A stretch of 64,000 nt of DNA from Cryobacterium sp. PAMC25264 (GTDB lineage Bacteria; Actinomycetota; Actinomycetes; Actinomycetales; Microbacteriaceae). The stretch spans positions 1,054,001 to 1,118,000 of the forward strand of contig NZ_CP080383.1 in the NCBI RefSeq assembly GCF_019443325.1. The letters run 5' to 3'. Below, one piece after another: positions 54,359 to 62,566 of the stretch. A program made the position numbers and the translations under genes. Each line of letters begins with the position of its first letter. Within the stretch, counting starts at the first letter, position 1. Under the pieces are notes generated by a model, which had not been told where the DNA came from, ran no database searches, and was given only the letters and a program-made list of their open reading frames with translations.

Positions 54359-54692
54359 ACCGGCCGGGCCGGGCGGGGCTTCGCCCGTCGAGACGCGCCA
54401 GGCGGGCTGATCGTCCAGAAACTCGCGGGAGAAGGGGTCGCCTTCGCCACCGGCGCGATCGACAACGCGGCGTTCGAGGGGTGCTGCCGCTCCCGGCGTC
54501 GGCACTCACATCGGCGTCTCCGGTGACCGGGCGCCGGTCGAGTGATCCGGCTGGTCGGGCCGGAGTACAGGGCCGCGCCCGGCGCACCTCGCGCATCCGC
54601 CGCGACCGGTCGATAATCGCACAAGGTACTCAGAGGAACCTTTCACACACCGATGGTGCGGGTACCGAGGCCCGTTCAACGAGGAGGAAATC
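54359..54692. other. 334-bp intergenic region with no recognised feature
   Basis: Apart from a ribosome-binding site (GAGGAGG, 54677-54685 area) for the next gene I see no gene, repeat or clear promoter. Open frames on both strands here are continuations of shadow frames. Confidence 0.5.
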
Positions 54693-55124
54693 ATGACCAC
54701 GCGACTGAACCCCTATCTGGGCTTCCGGGACAATGCAAAGGAAGCCATGGAGTTCTACCAGTCGGTCTTCGGGGGCGAACTGACACGAAGCACGTTCGCC
54801 GAATTCCACGCCAGCGAGGATCCCACTGAGCAGGACAAGACCATGCACGCGGTGCTGACCACCCCGTCCGGACTGTCGCTCATGGCGGCCGACACCCCGA
54901 ATGCAATGGAGTACACGCCCGGCAACAACTACTCGGTGTCGCTGAGCGGCGAGAGCACTGACGCCACCGAACTGCGCGGCTTCTGGGACAAGCTCGTCGA
55001 CGACGGAACGGTGACGATGCCGTTGGAGGTGGCGCCCTGGGGCGACAGCTTTGGGATGTGCGTCGACAAGTTCGGCGTGGCCTGGATGGTCAACATCGCG
55101 GGAGCCCCTGCGAACCCCGTCTAG
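54693..55124 (+). CDS. VOC family protein (PhnB-like)
   Basis: 143-residue PhnB/YjdN-type vicinal-oxygen-chelate protein: LNPYLGFRDNAKEAMEFYQS, FGGELTRSTFAEFHASED, HAVLTTPSGLSLMAADTP and the C-terminal PWGDSFGMCVDKFGVAWMVN. These proteins resemble the 3-demethylubiquinone methyltransferase-like VOC group but their reactions are mostly unknown. GAGGAGG lies about 6 bp before ATG 54693, giving a strong translation start. It converges with the persulfide enzyme gene at 55192 and a 63-bp palindrome fills the space between the stops. Confidence 0.9.
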   Translation: MTTRLNPYLGFRDNAKEAMEFYQSVFGGELTRSTFAEFHASEDPTEQDKTMHAVLTTPSGLSLMAADTPNAMEYTPGNNYSVSLSGESTDATELRGFWDKLVDDGTVTMPLEVAPWGDSFGMCVDKFGVAWMVNIAGAPANPV

Positions 55125-55127
55125 GTA

Positions 55128-55190
55128 CCGCGAACCGTGAGGAAAGCCCCGAAAATCGGGGATTTTCGGGGCTCAGCTCACAGTTCGCGG
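55128..55190. repeat. 63-bp palindrome (unit B2), possible bidirectional terminator
   Basis: Outer arms CCGCGAACCGTGA (55128-55140) and TCACAGTTCGCGG (55178-55190); inner perfect 13-bp stem AGCCCCGAAAATC / GATTTTCGGGGCT (55145-55173). It fills the gap between two convergent stops (55124 and 55192). Related to 21667-21729 and 59858-59920. Confidence 0.88.
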
Positions 55191-55191
55191 G

Positions 55192-57711
55192 TCAGATGAA
55201 CAGGGTCGTGGTGGACTCGGCTGCCTCTCCGAGGAACGTCGCCACGCCCCCGAGTTCGACTCCGGGCATCAGGTCGGTATCGGCGATGCCCAGCAGGTCC
55301 ATCGTCATGGTGCAGGCGATCAACCGCGCGCCGCCGGCCTGTGCGGATGCGATCAGGTCGGGCAGCGGCGCCACTGCGTTGTCTCTCATGACTTTCTTGA
55401 TCATGGCGGCGCCTGCCCCCAGCATGTTCATCTGCGAGAGCGGCAGGCTGCCCGCGCCGGAGGGCATCATGGTGGCGAACAGCTTGTCCATCATTTTCCG
55501 GTCACGCCTGGGGGCATTGGCGCGACGCAGCGAGTTCAGGCCCCAGAAGGTGAAGAACATCGATACATCCTCGCCCATGGCCAGGGCGCCGTTGGCGATG
55601 ATGAAGGCCGCGAGCACCTTGTCGAGGTCGCCGGAGAACACCACGAATGATGTCTTGCCCGGCCCGGCCGGTATCGCTGAGGGTCCGGGGGTGGGAGCAG
55701 GGGCAGAGATGCCGCCCTTGCGCATCGTGGCGACATAACCGGGGCCTTCGGGCTCGATGGCCACGAGCTGGTGGCCGTTGCGCCTCGCCCAGGCCGGGGC
55801 ATCGCTGGCGAATCCGGGGTCGGAGACGTGCACGACCACCTCGTCGCCGGGGGTGAGGGCTTTCATCCTTTCGGAGAGTTTCATGATCGGGCCCGGGCAG
55901 GCCAGACCCGAGCAGTCCAGGTCGACCCGCACGCCGGTGCCGTGTGCCAGAACCGAGCTCGCCGCTGCAGCAGCCTGGAACGGGGCAGCCTCGGCGTAGG
56001 CCGTCATCGGCTGTGGTGGCTCGTCGCTCTCCGGCGCCACCTCGTGCCAGGAACGGAACGTGTCCGAGCCGCCCGACAGGGTGGCGACATCCGTGAACCC
56101 GCGCTGCACGAGCGCGCGGTGAGCGAGATAACTGCGAAACCCGACCGCACAGTAGAGCCGAAACGGAGCCGCGTGGTCCCAGCTCGCAGTGGCCTCGCGG
56201 ACGGTGCCCAGCGGCACATTCTCGGCGCCCGGCAGGTGCCAGATCGAGAACTCCTCCGGGGTGCGCACGTCGATCAGACGCGCGCCCGCCGTGGCGTCGG
56301 GGTAGTCCTGGGCGTACCAGAGGGTGAGGTCGCCGCGCAGCACGTTGCTTGCAACGAAGCCGGCCATGTTCACCGGGTCCTTCGCGGAGCCGAACGGCGG
56401 TGCGTAGGCAAGCTCGAGCTCCTCGAGGTCGTACACACTCTGGCCGGCACGGAGTGCTGTCGCGAGTACGTCGAGGCGCTTGTCCACGCCGTCGAAACCG
56501 GCGGCCTGCGCACCGAGGATGCGCCCGGTGTCGGGGGAGAAGAGCACCTTGAGTTGCATCATCGCGGTGCCGGGGTAGTACCCGGCGTGCCCGGACGGGT
56601 GCACATGCACGGCGCGATACGGCAGCTTGGCGGCCAGGAGCTGACGTTCGGTGGCCCCGGTGCCGCCGGCGACCATGTCGAAGACCTTCACGATCGAGGT
56701 GCCTTGGGTGGAGTGATACTCGGTGTCGCGCCCGCAGATGTTCTCGGCGGCCACCCGTGCCTGCCGGTTGGCGGGTCCGGCCAGTGGGGCGAGCCACCGA
56801 CCGGGCAGCACAGTGTGCGGGGTCTCGACGGAATCGCCGGCCGCCCAGATGTGCGGGTCGGAGGTGCGCATATGGGTATCGACAGTGATTCCGCCGCGGT
56901 CGCCGATCTGCAGTCCGGCGGCCACGGCGAGGGCAGTGTTCGGGCGGACTCCGGCAGAGAGGATGACCAGATCAGCGGTCAGTACGGTGGAGTCCGTCAG
57001 CTCCACACTGAGGGTTCCGTCGGGCCGGGCGGTGAACGCGGCGGCCGCCGTGGACAGGTGCAGGGTGACGCCCCTGCTGCGCAGGTGATGCTCGACCGGC
57101 ACCGAGAGCTCATGGTCCAGCGGCGGCAGAATCTGGTCGCTCATCTCGACGACATCCACGAGCGCACCACGGTGCTTGAGGTTCTCGGCCATTTCCAGGC
57201 CGATGTAGCCCGCGCCGATCACGACGGTGCGAACCGGGCCGCGCGCGCCGGCTGCGGCCTGGGCGAGCGCGGCATCGAACTGGCCCTTGATGGCATCCAT
57301 GTCGCCGATCCGGCGGAGCACGTGTACCCCGGCCAGATTGATACCCGGCAGCGGGGGTCGAAGCGCCTCGGCGCCCGGGCACAGGGCGAGAGCATCGTAG
57401 CTCTCGGTGTATTCCCGGCCGGAATCGACCTCGCGGATCGTGATGCGGCGCGCGGCGCGGTCGATGCCTGTGACCTCGTGGCCGATGCGCACGTCGATGT
57501 CGAGGGATTCGCGCAGGCTCTCGGGAGTCTGCAACAGCAGGCGGCTGCGATCAGCGATCACTTCGCCCACGTGGTAGGGCAGTCCGCAGTTGGCGAAGGA
57601 CACGTGGTGGCCGCGCTCGAGGACGATGATGTCGGCGAACTCGTCCAGTCGACGGGCGCGGGCTGCGACGGACGCGCCGGCAGCGACGCCTCCAACGACA
57701 ACGATCTTCAT
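55192..57711 (-). CDS. Four-domain persulfide enzyme: CoA-disulfide reductase, rhodanese, TusA and DsrE domains
   Basis: 839 residues. Domain order: CoADR-like FAD/NAD oxidoreductase (about 1-450; FAD motif VVVGGVAAGASVAARARR, redox Cys about 42 in SFANCGLPYH, NAD motif VIGAGYIGLEMAENL); rhodanese (about 465-560; LYCAVGFRSYLA); TusA (about 590-660; CSGLACPGPIMKL with the conserved Cys-Pro); DsrE-like (about 680-839; FVVFSGDLDKVLAAFIIANG, then RLIACTMTMDLLGI). Such fusions relay sulfane sulfur and reduce persulfides. ATG 57711 has GGAAGG 6 bp upstream. A CsoR/CstR-type palindrome lies 45 bp before the start. Shorter paralogue at 13531. Confidence 0.94.
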   Translation of the reverse strand: MKIVVVGGVAAGASVAARARRLDEFADIIVLERGHHVSFANCGLPYHVGEVIADRSRLLLQTPESLRESLDIDVRIGHEVTGIDRAARRITIREVDSGREYTESYDALALCPGAEALRPPLPGINLAGVHVLRRIGDMDAIKGQFDAALAQAAAGARGPVRTVVIGAGYIGLEMAENLKHRGALVDVVEMSDQILPPLDHELSVPVEHHLRSRGVTLHLSTAAAAFTARPDGTLSVELTDSTVLTADLVILSAGVRPNTALAVAAGLQIGDRGGITVDTHMRTSDPHIWAAGDSVETPHTVLPGRWLAPLAGPANRQARVAAENICGRDTEYHSTQGTSIVKVFDMVAGGTGATERQLLAAKLPYRAVHVHPSGHAGYYPGTAMMQLKVLFSPDTGRILGAQAAGFDGVDKRLDVLATALRAGQSVYDLEELELAYAPPFGSAKDPVNMAGFVASNVLRGDLTLWYAQDYPDATAGARLIDVRTPEEFSIWHLPGAENVPLGTVREATASWDHAAPFRLYCAVGFRSYLAHRALVQRGFTDVATLSGGSDTFRSWHEVAPESDEPPQPMTAYAEAAPFQAAAAASSVLAHGTGVRVDLDCSGLACPGPIMKLSERMKALTPGDEVVVHVSDPGFASDAPAWARRNGHQLVAIEPEGPGYVATMRKGGISAPAPTPGPSAIPAGPGKTSFVVFSGDLDKVLAAFIIANGALAMGEDVSMFFTFWGLNSLRRANAPRRDRKMMDKLFATMMPSGAGSLPLSQMNMLGAGAAMIKKVMRDNAVAPLPDLIASAQAGGARLIACTMTMDLLGIADTDLMPGVELGGVATFLGEAAESTTTLFI

Positions 57712-57755
57712 GTGATGCCTTCCGTGGACCCGATGGCATCTTCGCCGGCGGGTGG

Positions 57756-57771
57756 ATACCCCTATGGGTAT
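57756..57771. promoter_or_regulatory. CsoR/CstR-type operator before the four-domain persulfide enzyme
   Basis: ATACCCCTATGGGTAT: ATACCC/GGGTAT arms around a 4-base centre, a variant of the palindromes at 13501 and 46627. It is 45 bp upstream of the 57711 start and 96 bp before the divergent APC permease gene, which it might also affect. Confidence 0.78.
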
Positions 57772-57866
57772 ATGAGGGGCTGTTTTTGACAGTACACCTA
57801 GCCCTGCCGGTCTCCGGGGGATAAACCGGGACTTTGGACCCGGTATCGAGGGCGAGGTGAGAGGTC

Positions 57867-59852
57867 GTGGAACGAGCCGACCCATCCGGCATCCCGGCAC
57901 GGGTGACCCGCCCGCTCACCGCGCCGCCGCCATCCGGACGCTTCGGCGCCTGGCTGATGCGCGACCGCGTGCAGCCGGTGGGACCGGAATCCTCCGACCT
58001 GGGCGTCTCGACGCACGCATGGTGGAAGGTGATGTGCCTGACCGGCGTGGACTACTTCTCGACCCTGTCGTACCTGCCCAGCATCGCCGTCGTCGCCGCC
58101 GGGGCGCTCTCGCCGCTGGCCACCGTGCTCATCGTGCTCCTGACCCTGCTGGGGATGCTTCCGATGTATCGCCGGGTGGCCGTGGAGAGCCCGAACGGGC
58201 AGGGCTCCGTGGCCATGCTCGAACGACTCCTGCCGTTCTGGCGCGGCAAGGTGTTCGTGTTGGTGCTGCTCGGCTTCGTCGCGACCTCCTGGATCATCAC
58301 GATCACGCTCTCGTCGGCGGATGCGACGGTGCACCTCCTGGAGAACCCGGCCGCGCCCGACTTCCTGGACGGCCAAGCGGTACCCGTCACCGTGCTCTTC
58401 CTGCTCGTGCTCGGCGGGGTGTTCCTGCTCGGCTTCCGAGAGGCGGTCTCCGTCGCGATCCCGCTCGTGGCCCTGTTCCTACTGCTCAACGGCATCGTCA
58501 TCGTGGTCGGGTTGTTCGAGGTTGTCACCCAACCGGATGCGCTGACCGGGTGGCTGTCCGCCGTCGCCTCCGTCGGGGCGGGTCCGGGCGACATCCTGGT
58601 GCCGGTGCTGCTGGCCTTCCCGCTGCTGGTGCTCGGGCTGTCCGGGTTCGAGACCGGGGTGAGCATGATGCCGCTGGTGGCCTCGGCCGGACGGACGGCC
58701 GAGGAACGCCTGGCATCCCGGGTGCACAACACCCGCAAGCTGCTCACCTTCGCCGCGGGCATCATGAGCGTCTACCTGATCGCCAGCAGCGTCGTCACCA
58801 CGGTGCTGATCCCGGAGAGCGCCTTCGACGACGGCGCACCGGCGAACGGACGGGCGCTGTCGTACCTGGCGCACGAGTATCTCGGCAATGGGTTCGGCAA
58901 TCTCTACGACATCAGCAGCATCTTCATCCTCTGGTTCGCCGGCGCATCCGCCATGGCCGGCCTGATCAACATCGTGCCGCGGTACCTGCCCGGTTACGGG
59001 ATGGCGCCGGAGTGGAGCCGAGCGGTGCGGCCGGTCGTGCTCGTGTACACGGCGGTGAGCATCCTGATCACCATCGGGTTCAGGGCGAGCGTCGACGCCC
59101 AGGCCGGAGCGTATGCCACGGGCATCCTGGTGATGATGGTCTCGGGTGCCGTGGCCGTGACGATCTCGGCGGGGCGGAGGCGCCGGCGCCGGGCTGCCCT
59201 CGGGTTCGGGGTGTTGTCGGGAGTGCTGCTCTATGCCCTCGGCGCGAACATCATCGAGAAGCCCGACGGCATCATGATCTCGGCGCTGTTCATCGCCGGG
59301 ATCATCCTGGTGTCGCTGGTGTCCCGGGTGTCCCGCACGACGGAACTGCGGGTGGAGAGCGTCGAATTCGACGAGCAGGCCCGGCAGTTCATCGCCGACT
59401 CCCTGGCCTTCGACGGCGCACTCGATGTGGTGGCCAACAAGCGCAAGACCGGGGACCAGGCCGAGTACGCCGAAAAGGAATCCGAGCAGCGCGGCATGAA
59501 CCCGGTTCCGGGCGCGGCCGACGTGCTCTTCCTCGAGATCGAGGTGATCGATCCGTCGGGGTTCAGCGATGTGCTGCACGTGCGCGGGGTGGAGGTGGGC
59601 GACTATCGAGTGTTGCGTGCGCACAGTCCGGCGGCGCCCAACGCGATCGCTGCGATCCTGCTCGCCCTCCGGGATGCCACCGGGGTGCGTCCGCAGGCCT
59701 ACTTCGAATGGTCGGAAGGTAACCCGGTGGGGCATCTGCTGCGCTATCTGCTGCTGGGTCAGGGTGACACGGCGCCGGTGGTGCGCGAGATTCTGCGGGA
59801 GATCGAGCCCAACGCCTCCCGCCGCCCCGCCATCCACGTCGGCGGGGGCTGA
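57867..59852 (+). CDS. APC family amino acid permease with C-terminal cytoplasmic domain
   Basis: 661-residue secondary transporter. After about 50 cytoplasmic residues the first helices contain the APC-type GVDYFSTLSYLPSIAVVAAG; about twelve membrane segments run to residue 490 (for example FPLLVLGLSGFETGVSMMPL, IFILWFAGASAMAGLINIVP). The last 170 residues form a soluble domain with ADVLFLEIEVIDPSGFSDVL. Substrate unknown; related large permeases carry amino acids or are potassium-independent APC members. GTG 57867 follows GAGGTG/GAGAGG. It is divergent from the persulfide enzyme gene, and the 155-bp gap contains the CsoR/CstR-type site. Confidence 0.87.
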   Translation: MERADPSGIPARVTRPLTAPPPSGRFGAWLMRDRVQPVGPESSDLGVSTHAWWKVMCLTGVDYFSTLSYLPSIAVVAAGALSPLATVLIVLLTLLGMLPMYRRVAVESPNGQGSVAMLERLLPFWRGKVFVLVLLGFVATSWIITITLSSADATVHLLENPAAPDFLDGQAVPVTVLFLLVLGGVFLLGFREAVSVAIPLVALFLLLNGIVIVVGLFEVVTQPDALTGWLSAVASVGAGPGDILVPVLLAFPLLVLGLSGFETGVSMMPLVASAGRTAEERLASRVHNTRKLLTFAAGIMSVYLIASSVVTTVLIPESAFDDGAPANGRALSYLAHEYLGNGFGNLYDISSIFILWFAGASAMAGLINIVPRYLPGYGMAPEWSRAVRPVVLVYTAVSILITIGFRASVDAQAGAYATGILVMMVSGAVAVTISAGRRRRRRAALGFGVLSGVLLYALGANIIEKPDGIMISALFIAGIILVSLVSRVSRTTELRVESVEFDEQARQFIADSLAFDGALDVVANKRKTGDQAEYAEKESEQRGMNPVPGAADVLFLEIEVIDPSGFSDVLHVRGVEVGDYRVLRAHSPAAPNAIAAILLALRDATGVRPQAYFEWSEGNPVGHLLRYLLLGQGDTAPVVREILREIEPNASRRPAIHVGGG

Positions 59853-59857
59853 CCCCT

Positions 59858-59920
59858 CCGCGAACTGTGAGAAAAGCCCCAGATTTCGCCCATTTTGGGG
59901 GCTTAAGTCACAGTTCGCGG
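59858..59920. repeat. 63-bp palindrome (unit B3)
   Basis: Outer arms CCGCGAACTGTGA (59858-59870) and TCACAGTTCGCGG (59908-59920) are perfectly complementary; the inner stem AAAGCCCCAGATTT / TTTTGGGGGCTT is imperfect. It starts 6 bp after the APC permease stop and ends 10 bp before the TAGGTT box of the next gene. Confidence 0.88.
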
Positions 59921-59929
59921 GAGGGGGAT

Positions 59930-59935
59930 TAGGTT
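59930..59935 (+). promoter_or_regulatory. -10 box of a leaderless transcript
   Basis: TAGGTT ends 6 bp before ATG 59942; only G residues and one C lie between. It gives the polymerase-domain gene its own promoter behind the 63-bp palindrome. Confidence 0.55.
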
Positions 59936-59941
59936 GGGGGC

Positions 59942-60970
59942 ATGGCGAGCGAATCGACGGAGCTGACTGTCGCCGGGCCCCACGGCGACCGGGTCCTGCG
60001 CATCTCGAGCCCGAGCCGGGTGCTCTGGCCCGAGCTGGGCATCACCAAGCTGGACCTGGCCCGGTACCTGGTGGAAGTGGGGGAGGCGTTCGTGGCCGCG
60101 AACGGCGACCGGCCGGTGTCACTGCAACGCTTCCCGGGCGGTATCGACGGTGAACAATTCTTCTCGAAGAACCCGCCAAGGGGAGCGCCCGACTTCATGC
60201 GTGCGGTGCCGGTGGTCTACCCGAGCGGGCGCACGCATCCGCAACTCGTGATCGACGAACCGGCCGGCGCCGTCTGGGCCGCGCAGATGAACACCGTGGT
60301 GTTCCATCCCTGGCCCTCCCGGGCGGAGAACACCGACAATCCCGACCAGCTGCGCATCGACCTCGATCCGCAGCCCGGCACCGATTTCGACGACGCCATT
60401 CCGGTGGCGCAGGAGCTGCGCACGGTGCTCGCCGAGGCCGGCCTCACAGCCTTCGTGAAGACCTCGGGCAACCGCGGCCTGCACGTGTTCGCCCCCATCG
60501 AACCCGTCGAGGAATTCCAGGTCGTGCGGCACGCCGTGATCGCCGCCGCCCGCGAGGTGGAGCGACGGTTGCCGACGACCGTGACCACGAATTGGTGGAA
60601 GGAAGAGCGCGGAGCCCGGATCTTCGTCGACTTCAACCAGGCCAACCGCGACCGCACCATGGCCGGCGCCTACAGCCCCCGGGCGCTCGCCCATGCGCCC
60701 GTCTCCTGCCCGATCGGCTGGGATGAGCTCGAGGGCGTCGACCCCACGACGTTGACCGTCGCGACCGTGCCGGCCCGGCTGCACGCCACCGGCGACCCGT
60801 GGGCGAGCATGAACGCGGAGCCCGGCCGCATCGACACCCTGCTCGACTGGTGGCGACGCGACCTCGACGCCGGCCTCGGCGAGCTGCCGTTCCCACCCGA
60901 CTATCCCAAGATGCCGGGGGAGCCGCCCCGCGTGCAGCCCAGCCGCGCCCGACACGACCCCGACGACTAG
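59942..60970 (+). CDS. Stand-alone LigD-type polymerase/primase domain protein
   Basis: 342-residue archaeo-eukaryotic-primase-fold polymerase of the bacterial NHEJ family. It has SRVLWPELGITKLDLARYLV, FFSKNPPRGAPDF, the catalytic Asp pair in QLRIDLDPQPGTDFDD, FVKTSGNRGLHVFAPI and ARIFVDFNQANRDRTMAGAY. Neither the ligase nor the nuclease domain of LigD is attached, and no ku gene is near, so it is one of the split Pol-domain proteins used in gap filling or NHEJ with partners elsewhere. The leaderless-type TAGGTT box 6 bp upstream fixes the start. Confidence 0.93.
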   Translation: MASESTELTVAGPHGDRVLRISSPSRVLWPELGITKLDLARYLVEVGEAFVAANGDRPVSLQRFPGGIDGEQFFSKNPPRGAPDFMRAVPVVYPSGRTHPQLVIDEPAGAVWAAQMNTVVFHPWPSRAENTDNPDQLRIDLDPQPGTDFDDAIPVAQELRTVLAEAGLTAFVKTSGNRGLHVFAPIEPVEEFQVVRHAVIAAAREVERRLPTTVTTNWWKEERGARIFVDFNQANRDRTMAGAYSPRALAHAPVSCPIGWDELEGVDPTTLTVATVPARLHATGDPWASMNAEPGRIDTLLDWWRRDLDAGLGELPFPPDYPKMPGEPPRVQPSRARHDPDD

Positions 60971-61021
60971 TCCGTCGTCCGGGGGATGCCCTCCGCTCTG
61001 TGGGTGGCTAACGTGGCAGTC

Positions 61022-62035
61022 ATGAGCGCACCCAGCACCAGCCAGCATCCCGCCCCTGCCGCCACCCCGCTGGTGGAGCGGGTGCCGTGGACGGCTGTCG
61101 TGGTCTACGTCGTGATGGCCTGCGCTCTGGCCTGGCTCGTGATCCTCCCGCTCTGGCTCGACGGCAGCGGCCTGGCCAACCCGCTCGCGGCCCTGCTCCT
61201 GCCCGTCATGATGTTCACGCCCGCTGTTGCGGCCCTGTTCGTGGTGTTCATGGTGCAGCGCCCGCGCCCCGCAGCCATCCCCGAATACCTCGGGCTGTGG
61301 CCGCTGCGCCCCGTCAAGCGCACCATCTGGATGACGGTCTTCGGCATCTTCGGCAGCGTGCTCCTGGTCATCGCGGGGGTCTTCCTGGCCGCGGCTCTCG
61401 GCCTCGTTCAGTTGGACCTGGTCGCCTTCTCCGGCTTCGCACAGATTCTGGACGCCGCCAACCCCACCTCGTCGCCGATCCCCGTGGGCATGGTCGTGCT
61501 GATCCAGCTGCTCACGATCCCGGTCGCGGCGATCTTCAACGGCTTCTTCGCCCTGGGCGAAGAACTCGGCTGGCGCGGATGGCTGCTGCCGAGCCTGCGT
61601 CCCCTCGGCACCTGGCCGGCCCTGCTGGTCAGCGGTGCGGTGTGGGGTTTCTGGCACAGTCCCGTGATCCTGCTCGGCTACAACTTCGCGCAACCCAACC
61701 TGCTGGGCGTGGTCCTGATGATCAGTGGATGCGTGTTCTACGGCATCCTGATCGGCTGGCTCCGACTCCGCACCGCGTCGGTCTGGCCCTCGGTCTTCGC
61801 CCACGGTGCCTTCAACGCCGCGGCCGGCTTCCTGATCCTGGTGGCCGCCGCCGGCACCTCCGCCGACCCGGCCGCGCTCGGTCCGCTGGGCTGGGTGGCC
61901 TGGATCGTGATGGCCGTGGTGATCGGCGTGCTGGTGCTGACCGGTCAGTTCCGGATCCAGCCCCGGCTGGAGCGCCGGCCGCGCATCGACCCTGCCGCGG
62001 CGGTCGTGCCCGGGTCGGGCCCCGCCGGGGTTTAG
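61022..62035 (+). CDS. CPBP family intramembrane metalloprotease
   Basis: 337 residues with about eight membrane helices. The glutamic/metal-binding motifs of CPBP (Abi) proteases are ALGEELGWRGWLLPSL, GFWHSPVILLGYNF and FAHGAFNAAAGF. ATG 61022 is chosen over an earlier ATG at 60986 because TAACGT ends 7 bp before it. Members process membrane proteins or bacteriocin-type peptides; the target is unknown. Its stop overlaps the DHFR stop by 4 bp (convergent). Confidence 0.92.
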   Translation: MSAPSTSQHPAPAATPLVERVPWTAVVVYVVMACALAWLVILPLWLDGSGLANPLAALLLPVMMFTPAVAALFVVFMVQRPRPAAIPEYLGLWPLRPVKRTIWMTVFGIFGSVLLVIAGVFLAAALGLVQLDLVAFSGFAQILDAANPTSSPIPVGMVVLIQLLTIPVAAIFNGFFALGEELGWRGWLLPSLRPLGTWPALLVSGAVWGFWHSPVILLGYNFAQPNLLGVVLMISGCVFYGILIGWLRLRTASVWPSVFAHGAFNAAAGFLILVAAAGTSADPAALGPLGWVAWIVMAVVIGVLVLTGQFRIQPRLERRPRIDPAAAVVPGSGPAGV

Positions 62036-62553
62036 AGGGCGCTCGGCGTGTAGCTCAGAAATCGGTAGCGCAGGCCGGTGCGCGAGGTGAGCCACTCGGA
62101 CGCGTCGACCCGCACGAACCCGGCGTCCACGGTCGGGGCGATGGTGTCACCGCTGGCCTCGAGATCAACCTCGGTGACCTCGAGCCGGGCGGCCAGCGGC
62201 ATCGCCTGCCGGTAGATGTCGCCGCCGCCGATGACCCAGACCGGGTCGGGGGCCGCGGCGGACAGCGCCTCGGTGAGGGAGTGCACGACGGTGGCGCCCT
62301 CGGCTTGCCAGTGCAGCTGCCGGGTGATGACGATGTTGTGCCGGCCGGCCAGGGGGCGGAAGCGTTCGGGCAGGGAGTCCCAGGTGCGGCGGCCCATGAT
62401 GACGGCGCCGCCGAGGGTGATCTGCTTGAAGTGCGCCAGGTCCTCCGGCAGGTGCCAGGGGATGCTGCCGGCGTCGCCGATGATGCCGTCCTGGGCCTGT
62501 GCCCAGATCAGACCGATCCGGGCGGCGGCCGTCTCCTCGGACGGCACTGACAT
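62032..62553 (-). CDS. folA: Dihydrofolate reductase
   Basis: 173-residue DHFR, NADPH-dependent reduction of dihydrofolate to tetrahydrofolate. [37 protein letters not shown] with the active-site acid, [12 protein letters not shown] and [14 protein letters not shown] are canonical. ATG 62553, 13 bp behind the thyA stop, is preferred over a TTG at 62577 that would overlap thyA. Cotranscribed with thyA, which regenerates dihydrofolate for it, the standard pairing. The stop overlaps that of the CPBP gene. Confidence 0.96.
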   Translation of the reverse strand: MSVPSEETAAARIGLIWAQAQDGIIGDAGSIPWHLPEDLAHFKQITLGGAVIMGRRTWDSLPERFRPLAGRHNIVITRQLHWQAEGATVVHSLTEALSAAAPDPVWVIGGGDIYRQAMPLAARLEVTEVDLEASGDTIAPTVDAGFVRVDASEWLTSRTGLRYRFLSYTPSAL

Positions 62554-62566
62554 GGGCGACCCGCTC

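Noticed and set aside
52769..54505. A 578-residue minus-strand open frame
   Set aside because: Antisense shadow of the membrane protein, Gly/Arg/Gln-rich with no start signal.
60119..62095. A 658-residue minus-strand open frame
   Set aside because: Shadow of the polymerase-domain and CPBP genes, made of low-complexity His, Asp, Glu and Gln runs. The plus-strand genes have clear motifs.
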